NCBI GenBank assembly: GCA_024236175.1
Contig: JACKKY010000007.1
Location: forward strand, 248,001-312,000
Direction of reading: 5' to 3'
DNA from: Novosphingobium sp.
Lineage (GTDB): Bacteria; Pseudomonadota; Alphaproteobacteria; Sphingomonadales; Sphingomonadaceae
DNA: 64,000 nt
The position numbers were made by a program, and so were the translations under genes. Below the pieces are notes generated by a model. It was not told the origin of the DNA and ran no database searches. It saw nothing but the letters and a program-made list of their open reading frames with translations. Shown here piece after piece: positions 25,463 through 33,675 of the stretch (positions are counted from its first letter, which is position 1; every line of letters begins with the position of its first letter).

Positions 25463-26037
25463 GACGCGAATCCGGAAAGTTCGAGCCGGCCCATGCCCTT
25501 GAGTTCGAACGGCTGGTGCGAGGCGATGATGCAGATTCCGCCCTGCGCGCAATGTTCGCCGACCAGGTCCTCGCCCAGTCGTGCGGCATCGGCGTCAAGG
25601 CCGTTGAGCGGCTCGTCGAGCAGCCAGATGGGCGCGGCCTGCCCCAGCAGCCGGGCAAAGGCGGCGCGCTTGCGCTGGCCGGTCGAGAGATAGCGCACCG
25701 GCACGTCGAGGAGGTGGGACAGGCCCAGCCGGGCTATCTCGCTGTCGGCAGGTCCGTCCATGCGTTGCCAGAAGGCGAGGGCGCGGCCCAGCGGCAGGTG
25801 CGGGTCCAGTGCGGGACGCTCATCGATCAGCCCGACCGGGCCGGTGCGCCGGACGTCGCCCGCGAAGGGGGGCAACAGCCCCGCAAGGATGCGGATCAGG
25901 CTCGACTTGCCGATTCCGTTGGCGCCTTTCACATGCAGCGCATCTCCAGGATGAAGCGCCAGCGAGAGGCCGCGGAACAGCACCCGCTCGCCACGCCGGC
26001 AGGCAATTTCGTGAGCGGCAATGCGGCACTCTTGCAT
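25459..26037 (-). CDS. ccmA: Heme ABC exporter ATP-binding protein CcmA
   Basis: CcmA is the ATPase that drives release of holo-CcmE during cytochrome c maturation. The 192-residue protein carries a Walker A (GANGIGKSSLIR), the ABC signature LSTGQRKRAAFARLL, Walker B (IWLLDEP) and the H-loop IIASHQP. The ATG at 26037 begins MQECRIAAHE. It is divergent from the pterin dehydratase gene (47 bp apart) and translationally coupled to ccmB. The LSTGQ form of the signature and the short length are those of CcmA, as against larger transport ATPases. Confidence 0.93.
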   Translation of the reverse strand: MQECRIAAHEIACRRGERVLFRGLSLALHPGDALHVKGANGIGKSSLIRILAGLLPPFAGDVRRTGPVGLIDERPALDPHLPLGRALAFWQRMDGPADSEIARLGLSHLLDVPVRYLSTGQRKRAAFARLLGQAAPIWLLDEPLNGLDADAARLGEDLVGEHCAQGGICIIASHQPFELKGMGRLELSGFAS

Positions 26038-26084
26038 GGCGCGAGGCGATAGGGGAAACCCGGGGGCCTGCCAAGGAGAGTGAC

Positions 26085-26375
26085 ATGGCGATAGTGAGAC
26101 TCACCGACGCCGAATGCCGGGCGGCGCTGGACGGCCTGCCCGACTGGACGCTGCGCGACGACGGCCTCGCGATTTCGCGCGATTTGAAGTTCGCCGATTT
26201 CAACGAGGCTTTCGGCTTCATGACGCGCCTCGCGCTCCATGCCGACCAGGTCGATCACCACCCCGAATGGTCGAACGTCTACAACCGTGTCTCGATCACC
26301 CTGACGACGCATGACGCGGGCGGGCTCAGCGAGCGCGACGTGAAGATGGCGAACTGGATCGACGGGATAATCTGA
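26085..26375 (+). CDS. phhB: 4a-hydroxytetrahydrobiopterin dehydratase (pterin carbinolamine dehydratase)
   Basis: The enzyme dehydrates 4a-hydroxytetrahydropterin, the product of aromatic amino-acid hydroxylases, or acts as a scaffold/coactivator. The 96-residue length is standard, and the active-site motif is VDHHPEWSNVYNRVSITLTTHDAGG. The ATG at 26085 follows an AAGGAGAG ribosome site. No phenylalanine hydroxylase is nearby, so the pterin substrate in this organism is unproved. It converges on the DNA glycosylase gene, 11 bp away. Confidence 0.93.
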   Translation: MAIVRLTDAECRAALDGLPDWTLRDDGLAISRDLKFADFNEAFGFMTRLALHADQVDHHPEWSNVYNRVSITLTTHDAGGLSERDVKMANWIDGII

Positions 26376-26386
26376 TCCGATCGCGC

Positions 26387-27004
26387 CTACAGCGCCGGAT
26401 TGTCGTAGCAGTGCCAGGTGAAGATCGCCGCCGCGCCGCGATGGGGCCGCCAGTCTTCCGCCAGCGCGCGCGTTTCCTTTTCGCCGGGGCGTTCCGGCAG
26501 GCCGAGGATGCGATGCAGTCCGGCCTGAACGCCAAGGTCGCCCGCCGGCCAGATGTCGGGCCGGCCCTCCGCGAACAGCAGGTAAATCTCCGCCGACCAG
26601 CGGCCGATCCCCTTGATGCGAGTGAGCTGGGCGATGGCGTCTTCGTCCCCGCTCGGCAGCGCGTTCAGGTCGAGATCGCCGTTCGCCACAAGTTCGCACA
26701 GAGAACGGGCGTAGCCCTGTTTCTGGCGAGAGAGCCCGCAGCCGCGCAGCTCGTCGAACTCGGCGGCGAGCAACCGTTCGGGCGGCAGGTCCGCGCCGAG
26801 GAAATCCTCTAGCCGCTTCCACACGGCAGAAGCCGCGGCGACGCTGACCTGCTGGCCGACGATGGTGTGCAGCAGGGTGGCGTAACCGGTCTCACGGATG
26901 CGCGGTTCGGGATAGCCGGCGATCCCGAGAGCGCGGGCAATCGCCGGCTCCCGCGCGGCGATTGCGTCCAGTCCGGTGCGGATGGCGTCTGCCTCAAGTC
27001 CCAT
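26387..27004 (-). CDS. HhH-GPD DNA-3-methyladenine glycosylase II (AlkA-like)
   Basis: This base-excision-repair glycosylase removes alkylated purines. The 205-residue protein is the short form without an Ada-type or N-terminal beta domain. It has LLHTIVGQQVSVAAASAVW, the helix-hairpin-helix LTRIKGIGRWSAEIYLLFA, and the catalytic aspartate in WPAGDLGVQAGL. WHCYDNPAL at the end is also typical. The ATG at 27004 (MGLEADAIRTG) is divergent from the ferredoxin gene. The exact lesion range cannot be read from sequence. Confidence 0.9.
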   Translation of the reverse strand: MGLEADAIRTGLDAIAAREPAIARALGIAGYPEPRIRETGYATLLHTIVGQQVSVAAASAVWKRLEDFLGADLPPERLLAAEFDELRGCGLSRQKQGYARSLCELVANGDLDLNALPSGDEDAIAQLTRIKGIGRWSAEIYLLFAEGRPDIWPAGDLGVQAGLHRILGLPERPGEKETRALAEDWRPHRGAAAIFTWHCYDNPAL

Positions 27005-27118
27005 AGTCTTCTTTGTAATGCAAAGTTAATGTCCGGATGCCCTTGCCAAAGGGCTGCCTTGGCATTAGCAGCCCCGCCAAAGCGCCGATACAGGGTGTAT
27101 CAGAAGGGACCAAGGGAC

Positions 27119-27436
27119 ATGCCGCAGATTACTGTCGTCAACCAGTCGGGTGAGGAAAGCAGCGTTGAAGCGCCCGAGGGCCGGACGCTGATGGAAGTCA
27201 TTCGCGACAACGGCTTCGACGAACTCCTCGCGCTGTGCGGCGGCTGCTGCAGCTGCGCGACCTGCCATGTCCATATCGACGCGGCCTTCATGGACAAGAT
27301 GCCGGAGATGAGCGAGGACGAAAACGACCTGCTCGACAGCTCCGAGCACCGCAACGAATTTTCGCGGCTTTCCTGCCAGATTCCCGTGACCGGGGACCTC
27401 GCGGGGCTGAAGGTCACGATCGCGCAGGAAGACTGA
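27119..27436 (+). CDS. 2Fe-2S ferredoxin (adrenodoxin type)
   Basis: This is a 105-residue electron carrier. The cluster cysteines are in CGGCCSCATCHVHI (C-x5-C-x2-C) and LSCQIP near the end, the spacing of vertebrate-type/adrenodoxin-like ferredoxins. The acidic DKMPEMSEDENDLLD loop is the partner-binding face. The ATG at 27119 fits the family N-terminus (MPQITVVNQSGEE). Partners such as P450s or ring hydroxylases are not in the window; it could equally serve iron-sulfur assembly. It lies 55 bp before cysK. Confidence 0.92.
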   Translation: MPQITVVNQSGEESSVEAPEGRTLMEVIRDNGFDELLALCGGCCSCATCHVHIDAAFMDKMPEMSEDENDLLDSSEHRNEFSRLSCQIPVTGDLAGLKVTIAQED

Positions 27437-27491
27437 TCTTCCCGCGCGGGGCGCTTGCAGCCGGGCGCGCCGTGCCTTACCTGCATCCGGT

Positions 27492-28490
27492 ATGACTGCT
27501 TCCGAGCCAAAGCGCAGCACGCTCGATCTCATAGGCAATACTCCGCTGGTCCTGCTCAAGGGACCGAGCGAGGCTGCCGGCTGCGAAATCTGGGGCAAAT
27601 GCGAGTTCGCCAACCCGGGCGCTTCGGTCAAGGACCGGGCGGCCCTGTGGATCGTGCGCGACGCCGAAGCGCGTGGCGAACTGAAGGCGGGCGGCACGAT
27701 TGTCGAGGGGACTGCCGGCAACACCGGCATCGGCCTGGCGCTGGTCGCCAATGCGCTGGGCTACAAGACGGTCATCGTCATGCCCGACAACCAGTCCAAG
27801 GAGAAGATGGACACGCTGCGGGCGCTCAAGGCCGAGCTGGTCCTCGTTCCCCCGACCAAATTCTCCAATCCCGGCCACTTCGTCCACACTTCGCGCAGGC
27901 TTGCCGAAGAGACGGAAGGGGCGGTCTGGGCCAACCAGTTCGACAATATCGCCAACCGCAAGGCCCATATCGAGGGCACCGCGCCCGAACTGTGGGAGCA
28001 GCTGGAAGGCCGGATCGACGGCTTCACCTGCGCGGCGGGAACCGGCGGGACGATTGCCGGGGTCGGGATGGGGCTGAAGGCCTTCGACGAAAACGTGACA
28101 ATCGCGCTGTCCGATCCGCATGGCGCGGCGCTTTACAATTACTATGCGCATGGCGAGCTCAAGGCCGAGGGTTCGTCCGTCGCCGAAGGCATCGGCCAGG
28201 GCCGGATCACCGCCAACCTGGAAGGCGCGCCGATCGACACCCAGTTCCGCATTTCCGACGAGGAAGGGCTGGAGTGGGTCGCAAGGCTGCTGTCGGAGGA
28301 GGGGCTGTGCCTCGGGCTTTCCTCGGGCATCAACGTCGCCGGAGCTGTGGCGCTGGGCCGCGAACTCGGCAAGGATGCGCGCGTCGCCACGATCCTTTGC
28401 GACACCGGGTTCCGCTACCTTTCCTCCCTCTACAACGCGGCGTGGCTCAAGGAGAAGGGGTTGCCCGTCTTCCCCTGGCTGGAAGGATAG
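27492..28490 (+). CDS. cysK: Cysteine synthase A (O-acetylserine sulfhydrylase)
   Basis: The enzyme makes cysteine from O-acetylserine and sulfide. The 332-residue PLP protein has the Schiff-base Lys47 in NPGASVKDRAA, the substrate loop TAGNTG and the phosphate-binding GTGGTIAG. LCLGLSSGINVAGA and VATILCDTGFRYLS complete the fold. It is slightly longer than enteric CysK, with an insert near YYAHGELKAEGSS. A cystathionine beta-synthase role is less likely because no CBS domain follows. Confidence 0.93.
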   Translation: MTASEPKRSTLDLIGNTPLVLLKGPSEAAGCEIWGKCEFANPGASVKDRAALWIVRDAEARGELKAGGTIVEGTAGNTGIGLALVANALGYKTVIVMPDNQSKEKMDTLRALKAELVLVPPTKFSNPGHFVHTSRRLAEETEGAVWANQFDNIANRKAHIEGTAPELWEQLEGRIDGFTCAAGTGGTIAGVGMGLKAFDENVTIALSDPHGAALYNYYAHGELKAEGSSVAEGIGQGRITANLEGAPIDTQFRISDEEGLEWVARLLSEEGLCLGLSSGINVAGAVALGRELGKDARVATILCDTGFRYLSSLYNAAWLKEKGLPVFPWLEG

Positions 28491-28500
28491 GCTAATTCCC

Positions 28501-28848
28501 ATGCCGATGGCGCAGAGCAGAGAGCCTCGCTTGGTGCAGCCGGTCACGACCCCGCAGCACTTCTCGCCGCCGACGGCGCGGGAGCTGCGCGCGCAAGCCG
28601 TGCATCGCCTGCAGGTCGGCCTGTTCGGGCTGGCGGCCATGCTGCTGATCGTCGTGCTTGCCAATATCGTCATGGACCGCGCGCGAGAGACCGAGGCAGC
28701 CGATCCCGGCATCGAGGAAATCGGCAAGGCGCAGGAAGAGAAGAAACCCGCCGCCGACCCGCTGGCGGATATCGGCGTGGTGCCTGCCGCCGATCCCAGC
28801 CCGTCCGGCGAAGCGAGCCTGTCTCCCGAATCCGAACTCGCACCATAG
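28501..28848 (+). CDS. Small single-span membrane protein, unknown
   Basis: I do not recognise this 115-residue protein. A basic N-terminus (RELRAQAVHRLQ) precedes one membrane helix (VGLFGLAAMLLIVVLANIVM), followed by an acidic Pro/Ala/Glu-rich tail. The start could be ATG 28501 or 28507. It begins 11 bp after cysK and ends 15 bp before the next gene, so it is part of a cysK transcript. The N-in, C-out topology and the tail resemble linker proteins of envelope complexes, but no domain is visible. Confidence 0.65.
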   Translation: MPMAQSREPRLVQPVTTPQHFSPPTARELRAQAVHRLQVGLFGLAAMLLIVVLANIVMDRARETEAADPGIEEIGKAQEEKKPAADPLADIGVVPAADPSPSGEASLSPESELAP

Positions 28849-28863
28849 GGCGTCGGCCCGCTT

Positions 28864-29649
28864 ATGTCCGTCCTTGCTCCCGGGCCGGTCCGCCGGATCG
28901 TCCTTGCCCTGTCGCTGATCGTGTTACTCGGCGTGATTGCCGCGATGGCGCTTGCCGGTCGCGGCGATCAGGGAAGGCCTGTCGTCTGGCGGGGAGAGGT
29001 CGGCCTGTTCACGTCCCTGCCGATCCTTTGGCGAGAAGCGCCGGACCTGACCGATCTGCTCGAGAGCGAGGCCCCGCCGCACTGGGTACAGCAGGCGATT
29101 GCCGAGCACGCGACGCTGCAGGGGATCGACACGCTTTCTCCCGGTGGCGGGGACTTGCCGCTGTCCGCCGATGCCATCCTGATCGTCGCACAGCCGCGGC
29201 CGCTCTCGCCCGACGAGAACGTCGCGCTCGACGATTGGGTCAGGGGCGGGGGGCGCCTGCTGCTGTTCGCCGATCCCATGCTGACGTCCCATTCGGCCTT
29301 TGCCCTGGGAGACAGCCGCCGGCCTCAGGACGTGGTGCTGCTCTCCCCGATCCTGTCGCGCTGGGGGCTCCAGCTCCGTTTCGACGAGGACCAGCCGGCC
29401 GGTGAACGCGAGGTCGAGCTGCTCGGACAGGCGATGCCCGTCAATCTGCCGGGGAGCTTCGCGCTATTGGCCGGCGCGAAGGACTGCTCGGTCGAGGGAA
29501 ATGGAATAGCCGCGCGTTGCCGCATCGGGGCCGGACGGGTGATCGCCGTTGCCGATGCCGCGATGCTGGAAGAGGTGCCGGCAGGCGAGGTCGCCGCGCG
29601 CCGTACAATGCTCGAGCGGCTGCTGGAAAAGCTTGCGGAAGCCGACTGA
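28864..29649 (+). CDS. GldG/DUF4350-like membrane-anchored protein
   Basis: This 261-residue protein has an N-terminal membrane helix (LALSLIVLLGVIAAMALAG) and a periplasmic or extracytoplasmic domain. The run LSPDENVALDDWVRGGGRLLLFADP matches the pattern (from memory) of the GldG/ABC_transp_aux and DUF4350 domains, where an open flavodoxin-like fold binds an unknown ligand. IVAVADAAMLEE near the end fits the last strand of that fold. It follows the small membrane protein by 15 bp and lies about 340 bp upstream of mraZ. The function is unknown; an accessory role in envelope transport is inference. Confidence 0.65.
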   Translation: MSVLAPGPVRRIVLALSLIVLLGVIAAMALAGRGDQGRPVVWRGEVGLFTSLPILWREAPDLTDLLESEAPPHWVQQAIAEHATLQGIDTLSPGGGDLPLSADAILIVAQPRPLSPDENVALDDWVRGGGRLLLFADPMLTSHSAFALGDSRRPQDVVLLSPILSRWGLQLRFDEDQPAGEREVELLGQAMPVNLPGSFALLAGAKDCSVEGNGIAARCRIGAGRVIAVADAAMLEEVPAGEVAARRTMLERLLEKLAEAD

Positions 29650-29990
29650 ACGCGAAATCCATCCAATCTGGGGAAATGACGGGAGAGCGCGACTCCCAAG
29701 CGGGGATTCGCGGAAAATCCGGTAGCGTCCCGAGCCCTTATGAGAACATATCAAGAATAAATGTCCGCCCGGACGGCAAAAATGCGCTAAAAATTGGCGA
29801 TAAACCCATTTTCCCCAATTTTCCCTACTTTTTGCTTTTCTATCGCAGCCCCCAGCGGTAAGAAAACGGTCCATCGAGATGATCGATCAGCTGCACCCCG
29901 CTTCGGGGGTGTTCCGGCCTTGCGGACGCGCGGGGCCGGGCAGGGGGCTTTTGTCTCGGTTCAGGGAGCCCTTAGGGGGGATTGGGTCAA
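29650..29990 (+). promoter_or_regulatory. mraZ leader region with 10-bp periodic repeats (candidate MraZ operator)
   Basis: About 340 bp with no gene. From 29735 to 29840 it becomes AT-rich, unlike its surroundings. At 29808-29817 and 29818-29827 two 10-bp units ATTTTCCCCA and ATTTTCCCTA stand in tandem, preceded by a CCC at 29805-29807. Read on the minus strand they give a TGGGG/TAGGG-like series with 10-bp spacing, the spacing known for MraZ operators (TGGGA-N5 repeats). A CcrM site GATTC is at 29705-29709. I see no strong sigma-70 promoter; TTGGCG at 29794-29799 with a 17-base spacer is only a weak match. Confidence 0.5.
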
Positions 29991-30494
29991 ATGGCGGCGG
30001 CGCAGCCACATATTTACAGCGGGCAGGACTTCTCGCTTCAGCGCGACAAGAACCGCTTTGTGCTGCCGCCCCAATTCCGCAAGACGCTTCGGGAATCCAA
30101 CGGCGGCAAGAACTCCATGCTGCTGGTCAAGCACGACCGCTGGGAATGCCTGGTGGGCTTCGGCGCATCCCGCATCGCCGAGCTTTCCGCCCAGCTCGAC
30201 CGCGAAGAGGAGCTTGCCGCCAAGGCCGGCCGCGAATTCGACAAGGAAAAGCGGTCGCTCGATCTCTACACTTTCGAGGAGGTGCCGTTCGACGGCAGCG
30301 GCCGTTTCGTGCTGCCGGACAATCTTGCCGCGATGGCCGCCATCGAAAGCCAGATTTTCTTCCAGGGCGGCGGCACATTCTTCACGGTGTGGAGCCCCGA
30401 CGAGCTCGAGAAGCTCGGGCCTGACTGGAAAAACGCCAAGGCCGCCTGCGCCAGCCTTGCCGCCAAGGAACTCAAGAAGGCCCGCAAGTCGTGA
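29991..30494 (+). CDS. mraZ: Transcriptional regulator MraZ
   Basis: MraZ binds DNA upstream of its own gene and controls the division/cell-wall cluster. The 167-residue protein has two AbrB/MraZ half-domains, each with the DxxxR motif: RDKNRFVLPPQFRK near residue 20 and FDGSGRFVLPDNLAA near residue 105. The start is ATG 29991; a TTG nine bases upstream is open. The stop overlaps the rsmH GTG. It is the first gene of a 16-gene collinear cluster. The candidate operator is described in the leader-region entry. Confidence 0.95.
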   Translation: MAAAQPHIYSGQDFSLQRDKNRFVLPPQFRKTLRESNGGKNSMLLVKHDRWECLVGFGASRIAELSAQLDREEELAAKAGREFDKEKRSLDLYTFEEVPFDGSGRFVLPDNLAAMAAIESQIFFQGGGTFFTVWSPDELEKLGPDWKNAKAACASLAAKELKKARKS

Positions 30495-31441
30495 ACGGGA
30501 CGCCGCATATTCCCGTCCTGCTGGACGAAGTGATGGAGGCGCTGGCGCCTTCGCCGGGCACGCTGGTCGTGGACGCCACATTCGGCGCGGGCGGCTACAC
30601 GCGCCGCTTGCTCGATGCCGGAGCGACGGTTCACGCCTTCGACCGCGACCCGGACGCCGTCGCCGCCGGCAGCCAGTGGCCCGAGGCGCAGGAAGCGCCG
30701 CCGCGCCTTGTCCTTCATCCCCGCCGCTTTTCGGAAATGGTGGCCGCGCTCGCCGAGGCCGGCATTTCCCGCGTTGACGGTATCGCCATGGATATCGGCG
30801 TGTCGTCGATGCAACTCGATAAGCCCTCGCGTGGCTTCGCCTTCGCCGCCGATGGTCCCCTTGACATGCGCATGGGTCAAAGCGGGCCGTCGGCGGCGGA
30901 TTTTTTGAACGGCGCGGCCGAGAGCGAGATTGCGGATGTCCTCTACCGTTTCGGGGAAGAGCGGCAATCGCGCCGCGTTGCCCGTGCCATCGTCGCCGCA
31001 CGTCCCCTTTCCACGACAGGAGAGCTTGCCGACACGGTGCGGCGGGCGCTCGGCTATCGTCAGGGGGCGCCCAAGGACCCGGCGACGCGCACCTTCCAGG
31101 CGATCCGCATCCACGTCAACGGCGAGCTCGACGAGCTCGAGGCCGGGCTTTTCGCCGCGGAAACCCTGCTTAAGAGCGGCGGGCGGCTTGCGGTGGTCAG
31201 TTTCCACAGCCTCGAAGACCGGATCGTCAAACAGTTCCTGCGCGATGCCAGCGGGGGCGCGGCCGCCGTGTCGCGCCACCTGCCGCCTGCCGCAAGCACG
31301 TTCGAGCCGACCTTTGCCGCTGTCGGCAAGGCAGTCCGCCCGAGCCCGGCCGAAGTGGCCCGCAATCCCCGCTCCCGATCCGCGACCCTCCGCTCGGCCA
31401 CCCGCACCGAAGCGCCCGCGCGCGAAAGGAAGGCAGCATGA
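30491..31441 (+). CDS. rsmH: 16S rRNA (cytosine(1402)-N(4))-methyltransferase RsmH
   Basis: RsmH methylates N4 of C1402 in the ribosomal P-site. The 316-residue product starts with GTG at 30491 (NGTPHIPVLLDEVMEAL). The SAM site is VVDATFGAGGYTR, followed by MDIGVSSMQLDKPSRGFAF, DGPLDMRM and VVSFHSLEDRIVKQFLRD, all RsmH signatures. The C-terminal 45 residues are basic and Ala/Arg-rich. It overlaps mraZ by 4 bp (GTGA) and ftsL by 4 bp (ATGA). Confidence 0.95.
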   Translation: MNGTPHIPVLLDEVMEALAPSPGTLVVDATFGAGGYTRRLLDAGATVHAFDRDPDAVAAGSQWPEAQEAPPRLVLHPRRFSEMVAALAEAGISRVDGIAMDIGVSSMQLDKPSRGFAFAADGPLDMRMGQSGPSAADFLNGAAESEIADVLYRFGEERQSRRVARAIVAARPLSTTGELADTVRRALGYRQGAPKDPATRTFQAIRIHVNGELDELEAGLFAAETLLKSGGRLAVVSFHSLEDRIVKQFLRDASGGAAAVSRHLPPAASTFEPTFAAVGKAVRPSPAEVARNPRSRSATLRSATRTEAPARERKAA

Positions 31442-31941
31442 ACCTCACCCGGGACCGCCTCCAGTCGATCGGTTGGGCCTTTGTCCTGACCGTGTGTTTC
31501 GCCCTGACCATGGCGCTGACGTTCCGCGTCAATGCGGTAAAGAGCCAGGTGCGCCTCGCGGAACGCCAGATCGTCGCGCTCAAGCAGGAAAAGCTGTTCC
31601 TCGAAACCGAGTTCGAAGCGCGCTCCAACCAGCAGCAGCTCACGGCGCTGAACGACATCGAGTTCGGCTACCAGGCGCCGAAGGCCGAACAGTATATCGA
31701 GGGCGAACGCCAGCTCTCCAATCTCGGCAAGCCGCGCGCGCCCGATGCGCCGGCGCCGATCCGTGTCGCCAGCGCCGCCGGCAATGACCGGAACGCGCCG
31801 TTTCCCGCGATGGTCTCGCCGCTTACCGGCAAGCCCGCCGGGGCCGAACCGCGCGCCGGAAAGACCCTCGCCGCTGCCGGACCGGACGAACTGGGCGACC
31901 TCCTGACGCGCATCGAGCTGGGAGAGGCTGGGCACGAATGA
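31438..31941 (+). CDS. ftsL: Cell division protein FtsL (by position and topology)
   Basis: FtsL is the bitopic septal protein that, with FtsB and FtsQ, activates FtsWI. The 167-residue product has one membrane helix (IGWAFVLTVCFALTMALTF) and a leucine/glutamine heptad-like coiled coil (VRLAERQIVALKQEKLFLETEFEARSNQQQL). A proline-rich tail follows. Similarity to FtsL is weak, as usual, so the name rests on position between rsmH and ftsI (4-bp overlaps on both sides) and on topology. The tail is longer than in E. coli FtsL (121 residues). Confidence 0.85.
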   Translation: MNLTRDRLQSIGWAFVLTVCFALTMALTFRVNAVKSQVRLAERQIVALKQEKLFLETEFEARSNQQQLTALNDIEFGYQAPKAEQYIEGERQLSNLGKPRAPDAPAPIRVASAAGNDRNAPFPAMVSPLTGKPAGAEPRAGKTLAAAGPDELGDLLTRIELGEAGHE

Positions 31942-33665
31942 CGGCGATCAGCGTCTCGAGAACGATAACCGCGGGGCGCCACCAGCTCGTCAACGTGCGG
32001 CAGCGGTCCCTGCTTGTCGCCAAGCAGCGGGTGCTGCTGGTCTTGCTGCTGTTTGCCGTCCTGGCTGCCTGCGCGCTCATCCGCCTTGCGGCCCTCGGGC
32101 TATTCGAACCGGCAACCGGCCGAAGTCGGGCCGCGGCGGAAGCGCTGCTGCCCGTTCGCGGCGATATTGTCGATCGCAACGGCGTGCCGCTGGCGCGCGC
32201 CTTCCAGGCCTATGCGCTGTGGTACAATCCCGATGCGCTGGGTGGCGGCACGCCGCTGGTCAAATCGCCGGGCGAAGTCGCCGCTGCGCTCTCCCGTGTG
32301 TTCCCGGACATCGACCGGGACGAAATCGAAGCCCGCCTGGCCTCGGGAAAGCCGGGTTACCTGCGTCGACGGATACTTCCCGAGGACGCCAACCGCATCC
32401 ATGAGCTCGGCGAGCCCGCGCTCGAGTTCCCGCGCGAGAACGAGCGCTTCTATCCGCAGGGCTCGATGGCGGCGCACATCCTCGGCTTCGTCTCGGCCGA
32501 CGGTCAGGGCCGGGTCGGCATGGAGCAAGTCTTCGACGAGAAGCTGACCGACCCGATGAGCCGCGGCACGCCGGCTGTCCTCTCCGTCGATCTGCGGGTG
32601 CAGGGCGCGCTGGAGGACGAGCTGGGCAGGGGCATGTACGAATCCCATGCCAAGGGTGCCGCGGGCATCGTGCTCGATGTCGACACGGGCGAAGTGCTGG
32701 CGCTCGCTTCGCTGCCGGCATTCAATCCCAACCGGATCGAAAAGGCGAACGCGCCCAACATCTTCAATCGCGTGACCAACCAGGTCTACGAGCTGGGGTC
32801 GACCTTCAAGCCGATCACCGTGGCTTCCGCGCTCGATGCCGGAACGGTGCGGGACCTCGGCAAGCGCTACCAGGCATCCCGCCCGCTTTCGATCGGCGGC
32901 TTCCAGATCCGCGACAGCCACGCGCTCGGAGCCTCGCTCAACGTGCCGGAAGCGCTGATCCACTCGTCCAACATCGTCACCGCGCAGATCGCCGACGAAC
33001 TTGGCGGTTCGCGGCTCAACGAAACGATGCGCTCGCTCGGCTTCGATGAACGGCCCTATATCGAACTGCCCGCCCGCGGCTTCCCGTTGTGGCCGAAAGG
33101 CAAGTGGTCGCGCATCACCACAATGACCGTTTCCTACGGCCACGGCATCGCTGTTACGCCAATGCATCTCGCGTCCGGCTATGCATCTCTTGTCAACGGC
33201 GGCATCTGGCGCCCCGCGACGCTGCAAAAACTGGAGCCGGGTGAAGCCCCGGCCGGCCGGCGCGTGTTCAAGGCCTCGACCAGCGCGCGCATGCGCCAGT
33301 TGCTACGGATGATCGTGGTCCACGGCACCGGCAAGAAGGCCGATGCGCCGGGCTTTCGCGTCGGCGGCAAGACCGGCTCTGCCGAAAAGCCCGGGGCGGG
33401 CGGCTACAAGCGCAGCACGCTGGTTTCCACATTTGCCGCCGCTTTCCCGATGGACCGGCCCCGCTATGTCGTGCTCGCCATGCTCGACGAACCAAAGGGG
33501 ACGGTCGCGACTTCCGGCCAGCGCACGGCGGCGTGGAATGCCGCGCCGGTCATCAGCCGGGTGGTGCCGCGTATCGGGCCGCTGCTGGGGATCATGCCCG
33601 ACGAGACCCGCGACGTCGATATTTCCGACCTGCGCCCGCTGATACCCGGCGAGGCGCGTGAATGA
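31938..33665 (+). CDS. ftsI: Peptidoglycan D,D-transpeptidase FtsI (PBP3)
   Basis: FtsI cross-links septal peptidoglycan. The 575-residue class B penicillin-binding protein has a cytoplasmic basic start, one membrane helix (QRVLLVLLLFAVLAACALIRL), the PBP dimerisation domain (RGDIVDRNGVPLAR), and the transpeptidase motifs STFK (Ser288), SSN (343-345) and KTGS (478-481). The overlap with ftsL is 4 bp. The C-terminus (DISDLRPLIPGEARE) is short. This is the principal beta-lactam target of division. Confidence 0.95.
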   Translation: MTAISVSRTITAGRHQLVNVRQRSLLVAKQRVLLVLLLFAVLAACALIRLAALGLFEPATGRSRAAAEALLPVRGDIVDRNGVPLARAFQAYALWYNPDALGGGTPLVKSPGEVAAALSRVFPDIDRDEIEARLASGKPGYLRRRILPEDANRIHELGEPALEFPRENERFYPQGSMAAHILGFVSADGQGRVGMEQVFDEKLTDPMSRGTPAVLSVDLRVQGALEDELGRGMYESHAKGAAGIVLDVDTGEVLALASLPAFNPNRIEKANAPNIFNRVTNQVYELGSTFKPITVASALDAGTVRDLGKRYQASRPLSIGGFQIRDSHALGASLNVPEALIHSSNIVTAQIADELGGSRLNETMRSLGFDERPYIELPARGFPLWPKGKWSRITTMTVSYGHGIAVTPMHLASGYASLVNGGIWRPATLQKLEPGEAPAGRRVFKASTSARMRQLLRMIVVHGTGKKADAPGFRVGGKTGSAEKPGAGGYKRSTLVSTFAAAFPMDRPRYVVLAMLDEPKGTVATSGQRTAAWNAAPVISRVVPRIGPLLGIMPDETRDVDISDLRPLIPGEARE

Positions 33666-33675
33666 GGTCGGGGCA

